DNA of 64,000 bases from Anodontia alba (taxonomy: Eukaryota > Mollusca > Bivalvia > Lucinida > Lucinidae): contig OZ024826.1 of the NCBI GenBank assembly GCA_964016985.1, positions 57,783,735 through 57,847,734 on the forward strand. The letters are read 5' to 3'. Made by a program: the position numbers and the translations under genes. Positions 42,401 through 54,400 of the stretch are shown here, piece after piece. Below the pieces are notes generated by a model. It worked only from the letters and a program-made list of their open reading frames with translations, was not told the DNA's origin and did not search any database. Each line of letters starts with the position of its first letter. The first letter of the stretch is position 1.

Positions 42401-45400
42401 GGCACCCATCTAGCAGAAATCTTTCTGACTTTCAAATGCTTCTTCAAAATAAGGTGAACTAGGGATATGCCTACCTTTCGTGCAATATCACGAACTGTAA
42501 ATCTGGCATCTCCTTCAATGATTTCCTTTATTTTGGAAACGATTTCTTTACGAGATGCGGATTTTGGCCTACCTGATTTCGGTGCATTTTTGATGGACTC
42601 TACACCAGACTCAAATTTCTTTTTCCACCGCAGAACTGTGTCATAAGACACACAAGAAGGTCCAAAAGCAGTAGAAATTTCAGTCATCAGCTTCTTCAAA
42701 GAACAACCAAGTTTTGAGCGAGCTTTGATGTAAGCCCATATTTCATCATTTTTGTCGACGCTTCTACCAACCATTTTTACTGCAGTGGTCAATGACTGCG
42801 TGTATTCAAATGGCAAATTTAATGTCTTACACTTAGTCTAACATGTACATTTATACACCATTGTGTAGATATTGAAAAGCCCTATACAGGCATGTATTGG
42901 TTTTTATCGTGCCCCACGTGGATATCAAGCTAGAGGACAATAAGCAATTCATTTCGAACATCCCTCGTAAATATGCTGAGCATGTTAATTTCAAATTGGC
43001 AGGCATTTTATTAAAAACATCAAATTTTTATTTTGCAGTGAGCCATTGGATCATGCTGAGTACTACCAGGTGGCAAGGGATATTGCCCTGGGAATGAACT
43101 ATCTTCACAGCCACAAACCAGAGGTCCTTCACCTTGACCTAAAGTCTATGAATGTTCTCCTCTGTCAGAGCTTTAGAGCTAAAATAGCCGATTTTGGATT
43201 TTCTAAACTCAGGTACAGTGAATGTATATAGTGAGGCATGGTTGTCAGTTCTATTATCAAGTTGTTTAAGATCAGTTTAAATAGTGCTTGGCATGATGAG
43301 TAAAAATTTCAGTAGATGATCTTTTGAAATAGTTTTTCTTATTTTTATTCCCCAGAAAACAGAATTTGACATTTCTTGCAAATTGTCTCAAAATGTTTAA
43401 CAGATCAGATTGAGCATTTGGAAAATAGTTGTTGAAATTTATGCATCCAGATGTTGATGCCATATTGGCAAAGAACAAAGGGTGGGGGCATTTGTATACT
43501 TTAGACATATATCTAGTTTTTCAAATAATTTCACCAAGAGTCCGTATTCTGTTCAGTTTCAAACACTGATTATTTATAGAGACATAATTTATCAACAGAT
43601 AAACAGAAGTTTGTAAGTAAGGAACTACATGCATTTTTTATTATTTGAATATAATACAGATGCCAGAATAAAACAAAATTGAAGAAACCATTCTGTATCA
43701 AAGTTCCTTGTGACATGTTTTTTTGTAATGATTCACTTGATTTTAAACAACAATCCCATCTGATGTTTTACTAACTTCAGGTAGAAAAAAACTTTACTTG
43801 AGGAGATAACAACAGTGTTTTGAAAATGTATGTAAATTAAGAACAGAAAATCGTTCTTACTTAATAACCTGTATCAGTAGTTGTTTTTCTTACTTCATTT
43901 GACAGATTAACCAGTATTATGATTAATCACAGGAAGCTCTGAACAAAATGCCAGTATTTTTAAGGTTCAAAATAATCTTAATAAAAAGGGGCTGTAGAAT
44001 CAATTTGTTTTTCTTTCAGACATGACGCCACAGTCAAGTTGACCCAGAAAGGTAAACCTCGCCAACCACGTGGCTCTCCATCTTGGATGGCACCGGAACT
44101 GGTAGATAAAGAGGAGATAACTTGCAAGGCTGACATCTACAGTTTTGCCATTATCCTGTGGGAAATGCTGACTAGACAAATCCCATATGAAAATGCTTCA
44201 GTGTTTCAGGTATATTAGTTCATAATAAGAGGGACTATGATGCAGAACCAACAATCTCTCCCCTACCCCAGCCCACTTCATCCCCATACATGAATAGCAA
44301 ATAGATAAACTAAAATTTTGGGTAAAAGTTTTGGTATACTATATTTTTTCTTATTTCTCCACAAAAATATAGATTATGGATACTAGTTAGAAAGGCTGAG
44401 CTGAGGTGCTTCTAATGAGTACCCACAACATTTGTATTTATGGAGTTAAGAAACATATCAATACTTGTTGACTGAAAAAGAAAAAAATAAACAAAATCTA
44501 ACTGGAACTGTGCATTAAAGGAGAGCATTTTAAGCAGAACCAAAAAAACAACTAAAACCCTCAACTTCCTGCCATTTTGTTTTGCATAGCAACAGCAGCA
44601 AAGGATGCCTGCTGTTGTCCACAAGTCAAACATATGTTTTGTTGTTCCACCTAATTAATTACATAGAAAAAAAAAATCACAAAATGTACTTGTCTTGATA
44701 GTCCATGTCATAACTCCAGATAAGCTGAGTGTCCAAATAATTATTTCTCTTATACCTCCACAAAAACTTACATTGTGGTGTAATCATTAGAAGTGCCAAG
44801 GCACTTCTAATGAGTCCCAGGGCCATAACATAAGTTTTCTAGGAGAAATACGAAAAATATGCATGCTTTTTGATTAAAAAAGTGCCTTATATGGAGCTAT
44901 GTAACATGTTTTATTCTTAGCATGCTGGGTAAAAATTTCAGCAGATGACATTTTGAAATATTTTTCTTATTTTCTCAGACAACAGGATTTGACATTTAAT
45001 TCATGCAAATTATCTCTATTCCAGAAAACAGGATTCGACATTTCATACAAATTGCCTCCAGTTGGAGACAATTTGCATGAAATGTCAAATCCTGTTTTTT
45101 GCGAAAACTAAGAAAAATATCACCAATGTCATCTGCTAAATTAGCCCAGAGAGTGGTAAAAGCACACAGAAAATTTCTCCCAGAATGCACCTGGCTTAAT
45201 GGCAAAGGTTGCCTTACAGGAAATAAATAAGCCACAACATGAGAGAATGTACCTTCTGACATGTGTGCCCAAAGAAGACTCGAATCAGTCTATGTACTCT
45301 GATCAGAATCTTCGTTGTCCATATGAAGAAACTTTGCATCCTTATCCTTCCAAAATGCACCAGTGAAAATTCAGATCAGACTGAACAAAAGCACATGCTG

Positions 45401-48400
45401 ATCTGCATCTTTGCTGGGTGCATATGTCTGAAAGTACAGCTCGGATACTGTCCAGAATTATTCCCAGTAAAATTTGTGCAGTAAACATGCAATACTTCAT
45501 TGTTATGAACTATATAACTTGCAAATTGTTTGCCAGTGGTAAATTACTTCCCCAGTAATTTCACTATAAATACAGTAGTACAGTAGTTAGAGGTAAATCT
45601 TGCTGCTGGCAGGCAGCACTAAGATGTTCCTAATCAGAATGTTAGTTTTATGCTAAAAAAGTGTCCACAATGGATGAAGTCTGTCCAGCAAGAACTAAGA
45701 TTTATGTCATACCATGGACATATTCTTTGAAGCAGCATTCGTTATTGTCAGGAAAGTATGGCGAGGTGTTACAGTGTCAGAATATTTAAAGGAATTATAG
45801 GACATTCTTTTATTCAAAAGTTACACTTCTATTGTTGATAATATGCTGATGCTTATTATTTCAATCCCTAACTATATTTCATCCACTTGTCCTGTAGTCA
45901 TATACAATACCTTTTCATATAAACTTTTTTGATGACATAAGAAATGGTCATACAGTATTTACCCTAAATTTTGGTACATCTTAAGCTATTACCATATTTC
46001 TCATAAGATTTGAACAAGTCCATTTTACTACGTGTCAGTGTGTCTAAATCTGCTTGATGAATGGCAAACAGTGTAGACCCAGATCAGATGTCACATTCTG
46101 CGGCATCTGATCTGGGTCTACACTATTTGCTCAAGTGTGTCTGTCCCAATAATAATACAGCATATTGATCTACAATAGGCTCCATTTATTTCAGCATTAA
46201 AATAGTAAGTCCAGTTCGCATTTTTGGTAATTTGGGTTGTTTCAGTACTTTGACTGTACCAACTTGTAAGGTCATTTCAGTACACATGTCCTTTGAGCAC
46301 GGTAAAGGATTGGTTCCAGGCTTATATGTAGACATACTGAAAGTGTTTTGCACAGCTGGGTCCCAGTGCAACAGCCTCTTTCTGACGACAGCTGATTGCT
46401 GCAGCAAGGAAAAAGTTTTCAGTCCAGTTTTTTGGCAATTTTTCAACTTTTTGAACATTTCAAGCCCAATTTTGAGATTATCTTGGTGCCTCCATAATCA
46501 TGCCACCTAGAAAGAGGGCTAGGAAGGGTCAGGCTAGGGGCCAAGCAAAACAAAATCAGCAACAAACAGCAGCAAATGAGCCATGCCCTCAACCGGGGGC
46601 AACAGGAACACCAGAAATTGTAAGGTTATGTGGTGATGGCGGGGTTCAACAGTCAGGTAACCAAGTGTCATACTCACCTGAGATTAATGCTACAGGGTCC
46701 AGTATGTTAAATACTTGGACTAGTGCTTTGGGGGTTCAGGGGACCCCTCTAGCACAAACAATTGCACAAAACACTCAGTCTGACTTTCAGATGCAGGATG
46801 TACGTTGTGCTGATGATGATATTGCGATGCATGTTCCGCAAGATATTTGTATTAAGATATGGAAAAATGAATATATAAATTTGGCTTCTCTGTTAAAGAA
46901 AAATCAAAAAAGGCGTGGGGAGGAATCTGGTAATTTATTTATAAATGAACATGGCCAAATTCAAACACGCCCTAAAGTATTAAAAGAAATAACCAATATC
47001 AGGGAGTGGACAGATGCTTTTTTAATATTCATGACTATATATTTGAAAAAGTATCAGGATAAAGTTTTTGAATTAATTCAGTACCTGAGCACCATCAGAG
47101 AGGCTGAAAGCAGGTGTCAAAATTTAGCATGGCGAGAATATGATGCTGAATTTAGGACAAGGCAAGCTTTAAAACAGGAGCCGTGGAATAAAATTTATTC
47201 AGATTTGTGGCTTAAATTAATGACAAACACAAACAAGCTAGAAACAACTACCTTTCAATCTAAGCCTAGCTTTTTGGAAGCAGGAAGAGTTGCTGGCCCT
47301 TTTCAAACTGTACCTTTCACTGATTTTAGGGTTTCTCCTCTGGGTTTGGTACCCAAAAAACAGCCAGGTGAATATCGTTTAATACACCATCTATCATATC
47401 CAGAGGGGGATTCAATCAATGACTATATTGACCCTGAATTTTGCAGTGTCCAATATACTAGATTTGATCAAGCTGTTAAAATGATTCAGAAATTGGGAAA
47501 AGGTGCTCTGCTAGGCAAGGCTGATATAAAAAATGCATTTCGCCTAATGATTATCTCCCCAGATGATTTTCCCCTGTTAGGTTTTATGTTTGATGGTCAA
47601 TACTTCTTTGACCGTTGCTTACCTTTTGGACTTTCATATTCATGTGCATTATGGGAGAAATTTGCCCATTTCTTACATTATGCTGTAAGAGAATCATGCA
47701 CAGTGGGTGAACTTGAACATTACTTGGATGATTTTTTGTTTGGGGGTGAAGCTGGCACAACTGACTGTCAAGAAATTATGACTTCCTTTTTCAAGACTTG
47801 TGGAAAAATGGGCGTGCCTGTTGCAGATGAAAAGACAGAAGGGCCTCAAACAATCATCATTTTCTTGGGATTTGAACTTGATTCAATTCTTATGGAGGTA
47901 CGAATTCCAAAGGACAAAATTATGAAACTACAAAGTCTTATTGAAGAAATATTACATAAGTCCAGTATTACACTGGAGGTTATGCAGTCTCTTCTTGGCT
48001 CACTGAATTTCATGTGCCGGGCTATCGTTCCTGGTCGTCCTTTTTGCCGCCGGCTGATAAATGCTACAAGGGGTATTACAAAGCCTTATCATCATATTCG
48101 GATTTCCAAGGCAATGAGGTTAGATTTGCAAACATGGCTGACATTTTTCAAATCGTTTAATGGTGTCTCTGTCTTTCATGACAGGTTTTGGCTGTCAAAT
48201 GCTGACTTATGTTTGTTTACGGACAGTTCAGCAAGTTATGGTAAAGGCTTTGGAGCTTATTTTCAGGGAAAATGGACATATGGTCTGTGGCCTGCTGAAT
48301 GGTTTCACCGCGGTATTACTGATGACATTACAGTACTTGAATTGTTCCCCATTTTTGTTGCTCTTGAAATCTGGGGTCAGCATCTCAGCAACAAAAAGAT

Positions 48401-51400
48401 TCTATTCAAATGTGACAATCAGGCAGTTGTTCATATCTTGAATTCGCAAACGTCAAAGGCAGAGTATGTCATGGTCTTGGTCAGAATCATTACATTAAAA
48501 TGTTTGCAGCTGAATGTTGTTCTCAAAGCGGAACATTTATCAACTTCTCGGAATGCCGTGACGGACAGTTTATCTCGATTGCAGATGAATCGCTTTCAAC
48601 AGTTGGCCCCAGAAGCCGAACCAGAGCCAGAGCCTGTTCCAGACCATCTTTGGAGCGTCTTCAATCAGGAGCCCACCAGCTTGTGACTGCAAGTTTGTCA
48701 GTTAATACCCGTCATGCATATGCTACTGCATTGGCAAACTTTTCAACTTTTAGATCTAATTATGCTCTCCCTTTGCTGTGGCCAGTACCTGAAACTCATA
48801 TTCATGCTTATATTACTTATCTTTTCCACAATGGTTATGCCCCATCAACAGCTGCCATGCACATATCTGCTATTAGCTTTCAACATGAAATTAACCATAA
48901 TTTTGATAACACTTCCACTTTTGCCATTTCAAAAATGCTTGAAGGCTACAAGCGTCTTAGAGCCAATCCTGATAACCGTATGCCAATTATGTATAATACT
49001 CTGGTTGCTATTTGTAAAATTTTGGGGAATATCTGCATTTCTGAGTATGAAACACTTTTATTTAGAGCAGCTTACCGTTTGGCATTTTTTGGTTTGTTCC
49101 GTGTTAGTGTTGGTATTTACATCGTCACAGCAACCTGATCAACCATTGCAAGTATCTGATGTATTATGTACCACCAAAGCTGGGCAAAATATTTTACGAA
49201 TCCGCCAGCGTAAGGCCAAATGCAATCAAACAGGAAAACCATATATAATTGACATTCCAGCTATTGAATCTACAGAATGTCCATTATTGGCCATGGAAGC
49301 GTTTCTCAAAATTAGACCTCACAAATCAGTATATCTTTTTTGTCATATTAATGGGCAACCTTTTACAAGATATCAATTTGGGGCAGTTTTAAATAAAGCT
49401 ATAACTGCTCTGAATCTACCAACAACACATTTCAGAACGCATTCCTTCCGTATTGGGGCCGCTTCGTGGTTAGCCAGCACAGGCGTATCGTATGAGACTA
49501 TCAAGAAAATGGGCAGATGGCAGTCCAATTCATTTCTCAAGTACATAAGACTATAAAGCGGACTTGCTCATTGCTCCTTAGCCCTATTGATAATTTGCAT
49601 CATAAATTTTGATTTCCAGATGTATGGTTGGTAGGGGACTCCTACATAAATAGATTAGCAGCCCGAGCCAGAACCAGGCAGCTTGAAAGTACGGTTGGCG
49701 CTTCCAAGGTTCAGAAAGTCAAGTGGATGGGTCAGGGCGGCATGAAATGGCAACAGCTTCTACCAAAGATTCAGTATGCTGCTCTCCATAATGCTGCTCC
49801 AAAGGCAATAGTGGTTCATGTTGGTTCCAATGACTTAGCTTATCAGAAAGGGGTGGTCTTGATCCATAATATGAAGGATGACTTAAGTAATCTAGTTCAA
49901 ACATTCACTAGCAGTGCCATTTTCGTTTCTGCTATGTTGCCTCGTATTGTATGGTCAGGAACACAGGTTCCAGACAAAATGGAATCCAAACGAAAATTCA
50001 TTAATAGAGTGATTCGTCGCTTTATAAAATACAATGGTAGGGGGGTCTTTATTGATCATCCAGAAATTACATCTGACACACCGGGCTTATATAAACCAGA
50101 TGGCGTACATCTATCTGATATTGGTTCTGATATTTTAATGTTAGACATTCGGGAGGCTCTGCAGGATCAGTTGTGAACACCAGTTTTGTTTGCGGTGGAA
50201 TTTTGGGGCAAACCAAATTATTGGTTTGTGTGGCGGAAAATTCCGAAGGGATGTGATTCTGACTGAAATCTTGTTATATATTTGGGAGCTGCTTTCTCAT
50301 CCAACAGTTTGCTGGTAGATGTGTATGTACCATTTACTTAGCGGTGGTGTATATGATTTAGCGGGCATTCTGTGTACATACCGGAATGCTTTGCGGAGTT
50401 TTGTTTTGGCGGGTATCATGTGTCTGTACCGTGATACTTTGCGGTGTGCTGTTTAATAGAACAGCATGTGTATGTACCATGTTGTTTAGCAAGCATCATG
50501 TGTATACACCGTGTTGCTTTGCGGTGGTTTCTATGTAGAAACCAGTGGGATAAAAAGATGAGAAAGCATCTCCTTATTGATTGCATCTCTTCGAGTTTCC
50601 AACCACTGATCTGCAACCTTTACGCCACAAATTATTTTATGTGTATGTTAAACACTGTGAATAGTTATTACTTTGTTAAAACACTCAGGAAGAGTTGATA
50701 AAGGTTATTTCAACATATTCTTTGTTCTTATTTTAACCGTCTTGAAATAATGATTATTACGCTATTCTGTTTTTATAGGTTCTAGAAATGGTGAGAAAGA
50801 ATAAGCGTCCAGAGCTTCCTTCCTCTTCCCCAGAGGGTCTGCGTCTGCTGATATCTAGCTGCTGGGACCAGAACCCAGCCAAACGACCCCATTTTAAGGT
50901 GAGTTGCAGCTTGAGGAAAAAACATAAATAAAAGGCATAACTTGTGATTATGTTTCTTGTTAGATCATGCCCCCAACTTTGAAAAGTCAAGGGGGCATAT
51001 CGCTTTTGATTTCTTTGGCTGTTTGTTCATTATTGTGATTCCATTTGTAAAACACTTTACTTTGTTATGCCCCCAACTTCAAAGAAGTTGGAGGGGCATA
51101 TTGCTTCTGGGTTGTTCGTCCGTCCGTCCGTCCGTCCTTCCGTCCGTCCGTCCGTCCGTCCGTTCGTCACACTTTTTGATGCATAGCATAACTTTAAAAC
51201 CATGAATGCTACTGTTTTGAAATTTCATATATGGATTCCTCATGAAAAAATAGCTGACACTTATTTTTTTTCTTGACAGGATTATGCCCCTTTTCTGAGT
51301 TATGGCCCTTTGAAAAAATATGGATGCAATCTTGTCAGCAAAATATCTCAAAAATTATTAAAGCTAGAGCCTTGAAACTTGATGAATAGACTGGTAGTGA

Positions 51401-54400
51401 TGAGTAGACAACCTGATTAACTTTTGAAGAAATTTTGAAAAATACTTCTTGAGTTATGGCCCTTTGTAATTTTGGGCAATTTTACCTTGTCAGCAAAATA
51501 TCTCAAAAACTGTTAGAGCTAGAGCCTTGAAACTTAGTAAATGGATTTGTAGTGATGAGTAGATGACCTGATTAACTTTTGAAGAAATTCTGAAAAATAC
51601 TTCATGAGTTATGGCCCTTTGTAATTTAGGGCATTTTTATCTTGTCAGCAAAATATCTCAAAAGGCTTTGGAGCTAGAGCCTTGAAACTTAATGAATAGA
51701 CTGGTAGTGATGAGTAGACAACCTGATTAACTTTTGAAGAAATTTTGAAAAATGCCTTTTGAGTTATGGCCCTTTGTAATTTTGGGCATTTTTACCTTGT
51801 CAGCAAAATATCTCAAAAACTGTTAGAGCTTGAGCCTTGAAACTTAGGAAATGGATTTGTAGTGATGTGTAGATGACCTGATTAACTTTTGAAGAAATTC
51901 TGAAAAACACTTCATGAGTTATGGCCCTTTGTAATTTAGGGCATTTTTAACTTGTCAGCAAAATATCTCAAAAACTATTGAAGCTAGAGCCTTGAAACTT
52001 GATGAATAGACTGGTAGTGATGAGTAGACAACCTGATAAACTTTTGAAGAAATTTTGAAATATACTTCTTGAGTTATGCCCCTTTGTAATTTTAGGCATT
52101 TTTATCTTGTCAGCAAAATATCTCAAAAACTGTTAGAGCTAGAGCCTTGAAACTTAGTAAATGGATTTGTAGTGATGAGTAGATGACCTGATTAATTTTT
52201 GAAGGAATTCTGAAAAATACTTCATGAGTTATGGCCCTTTGTAATTTTGGGCAATTTTACCTTGTCAGCAAAATATCTCAAAAATTGTTGGAACTAGAGC
52301 CTTGACACTTGATGAATAGACTGGTAGTGATGAGTAGACAACCTGATTAACTTTTGAAGAAATTTTGAAATATACTTCTTGAGTTATGCCCCTTTGTTAT
52401 TTTGGGCATTTTTATCTTGTCAGCAAAATATCTCAAAAACTATTAGAGCTAGGGACTTGAAACTTGGTGAATTGATTGGTAATGATGAGTAGATGACCTG
52501 ATTAATTTTTTTGTAAATTCTGAAAAATATTTCATAAGTAATGGCCCTTTGTAAATTTGGGCATGTTTCCCTTGTGAACAAAATATCTCAAAAACTATTG
52601 AAGCTGGAGCCTTGAAACTTGATGAATAGATTGGTAGCGATGAGTAGATGACCTGATTATGCCCCCAGTTTCGAATGAAATTGATGGGGCATATTATTTT
52701 GCCTTCATTTGTCCATCCGACTGTTTGTCCGTTCATCAAGCTTTTTTTGTGCATGCCATATCTTAAGAACCCTACGCTAGGGTTTTGAAATTTTATATTT
52801 GGGTTCCCAATGAAAAAATAGCCGACCCGTATTTTGTTTCTTGTCTAGCATGTTTATTTAAAGTTATGCCCCTTTGAAAAAAATCAGAATTAAATCTTGT
52901 GAGCAAGATATCTTGAAAAGTATTTAAGCTGGGTTCTTGAAATTCGATACAGTGAGTGGGAATGATGTGTACATTACCCGATTATATTTTGAGAGAATTC
53001 CATGAAAATATTGATAAAGTTACGGCCCTTTGCAGTTCTGCTCATTTTGACCTTGTCAGCAAGATTTCTCGAAAAGCACTTAAGCTAGGGTCTTGAAATA
53101 TTATATGCTGATTGGGGATGATGTGGAGATTACCTGGTTTGTTTTTTAGGGAATTCCATGAAAAATTGATGTAGTTATAGCCCTTTGTAGTTCTAGGCAT
53201 TTTGACTTTTTCAGCAAGATATTTCAAAAAGTATTTAAGCTAGAGCCATGATATTTGGTATACTGATTGGGATTGAGGAGGAGATCACCTGAATAAATTT
53301 TGAACCAATTAAATGAAATGTTGGAGTTATGGCCCTTCGCAATTTCGGGCCATTTAATGTCGTTGCTTTATTGTGTATAGCATAAGTTTAGAACCATGTA
53401 TGCTAATGTTTTGAAATTTCATGTTTTGATTCCTCATGAAAAAATAGGTGATCCATATTTTTTTCTTATCCGAATCAGCTCCTATTTTAGAGTTATTTCC
53501 CTTTGATAAAATAACATTGAAATCATATATTTGTACTGTTGTTACCGTCATGGCTAAGCAGTGTTGGAGTCAAACAGTGTTAGAGTCAGGCAGTTGGGGG
53601 CATAGTGTTTTACAAACACCAGCTCTAGTTTACTAGATATCTCAGAAGTTATTTGAGCTAGGGCTTTGATATCTGGTAGAATTATTGGGACTGAAAAGTA
53701 GGTCACCTGATTAACTTTTGAAAAAAAAAAATCAGATTTTATAAGCTCTATGCTCCTTTTCAAGTTTTTCAGTTTATAGGGCATTTTCAGACCATAAGTG
53801 CCATAATAACCCAAAGTATAGGAACACAGGCCTGAGAAAACAGTGTAAACCCAGATTAAATGCTGCAGAATGTGATGTCTATTCACTATTCAATCCACAA
53901 TTTTTAGACAGATCAACAAGTAGTCAAATGAACTTGTTAGGATAAGTATTATACCGCCCAACTGCAATGGCTTGAATATCTTCGGGACCATGGAAATTTG
54001 TTCTAGACATGGGTAGTTCGAGCCACTGAGGAATCATAGCGCCAGGTCAGATGGCAAATGGAGATAATTTAGGGATGCCTTTTTGATCTTCTATAAAATA
54101 GTGTTATGTTGAATGTACTCATTAGAATTGCCTCAATGAGGCAATTCTGATGATTACACACAACACACATTTTCATGATAAAATAAGATAATTTCCCTAT
54201 ATATCCCGAAATACTTGTTTTCTGGCGCTATCGGACGAATTTCTTAGGGACTCAAAAATGAGTTTGAATCATCCATGGTAAATGAGCCATCCCTGTTCGA
54301 GCCATTGAGTTTTATTGTATATAGTTGAGATGTCCCAGTATTTAGGGCAGATATGGTACAACTATATCATACACAGTGTGAAGTGGACAGGCTAGTGCTT

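Larger units (their letters stand above)
46180..50750 (+). mobile_element. Tyrosine-recombinase retrotransposon (Ngaro/DIRS-like) with SGNH ORF
   Basis: Order: Gag-like + RT + RNase H ORF, overlapping YR ORF, SGNH hydrolase ORF, hairpin-rich 3' region. A tyrosine recombinase in place of an integrase defines DIRS-order elements. Lack of the DIRS methyltransferase and presence of an SGNH hydrolase ORF fit the Ngaro group, where such hydrolases are known. The borders are approximate: I did not find the split direct repeats expected of Ngaro. The element lies entirely inside intron 12, in the gene's sense orientation. Confidence 0.85.

Noticed and set aside
42022..42462. 146-codon plus-strand open frame
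   Set aside because: Antisense shadow of the mariner transposase, whose catalytic motifs are on the minus strand.
48160..48441. 93-codon frame overlapping RNase H
   Set aside because: Shadow of the Gag-RT-RNase H ORF, which has all the catalytic motifs in its own frame.
49100..49140. Programmed frameshift in the recombinase
   Set aside because: No slippery heptamer is seen at the junction and the shift breaks a conserved block, so mutation is the simpler reading. Not fully excluded.
51400..52640. Regular ~155-bp repeats that might suggest a CRISPR-like or satellite locus
   Set aside because: Units are long, diverged and without unique spacers. The array sits inside a Helentron-like element with a matching relative at 16624-18272.
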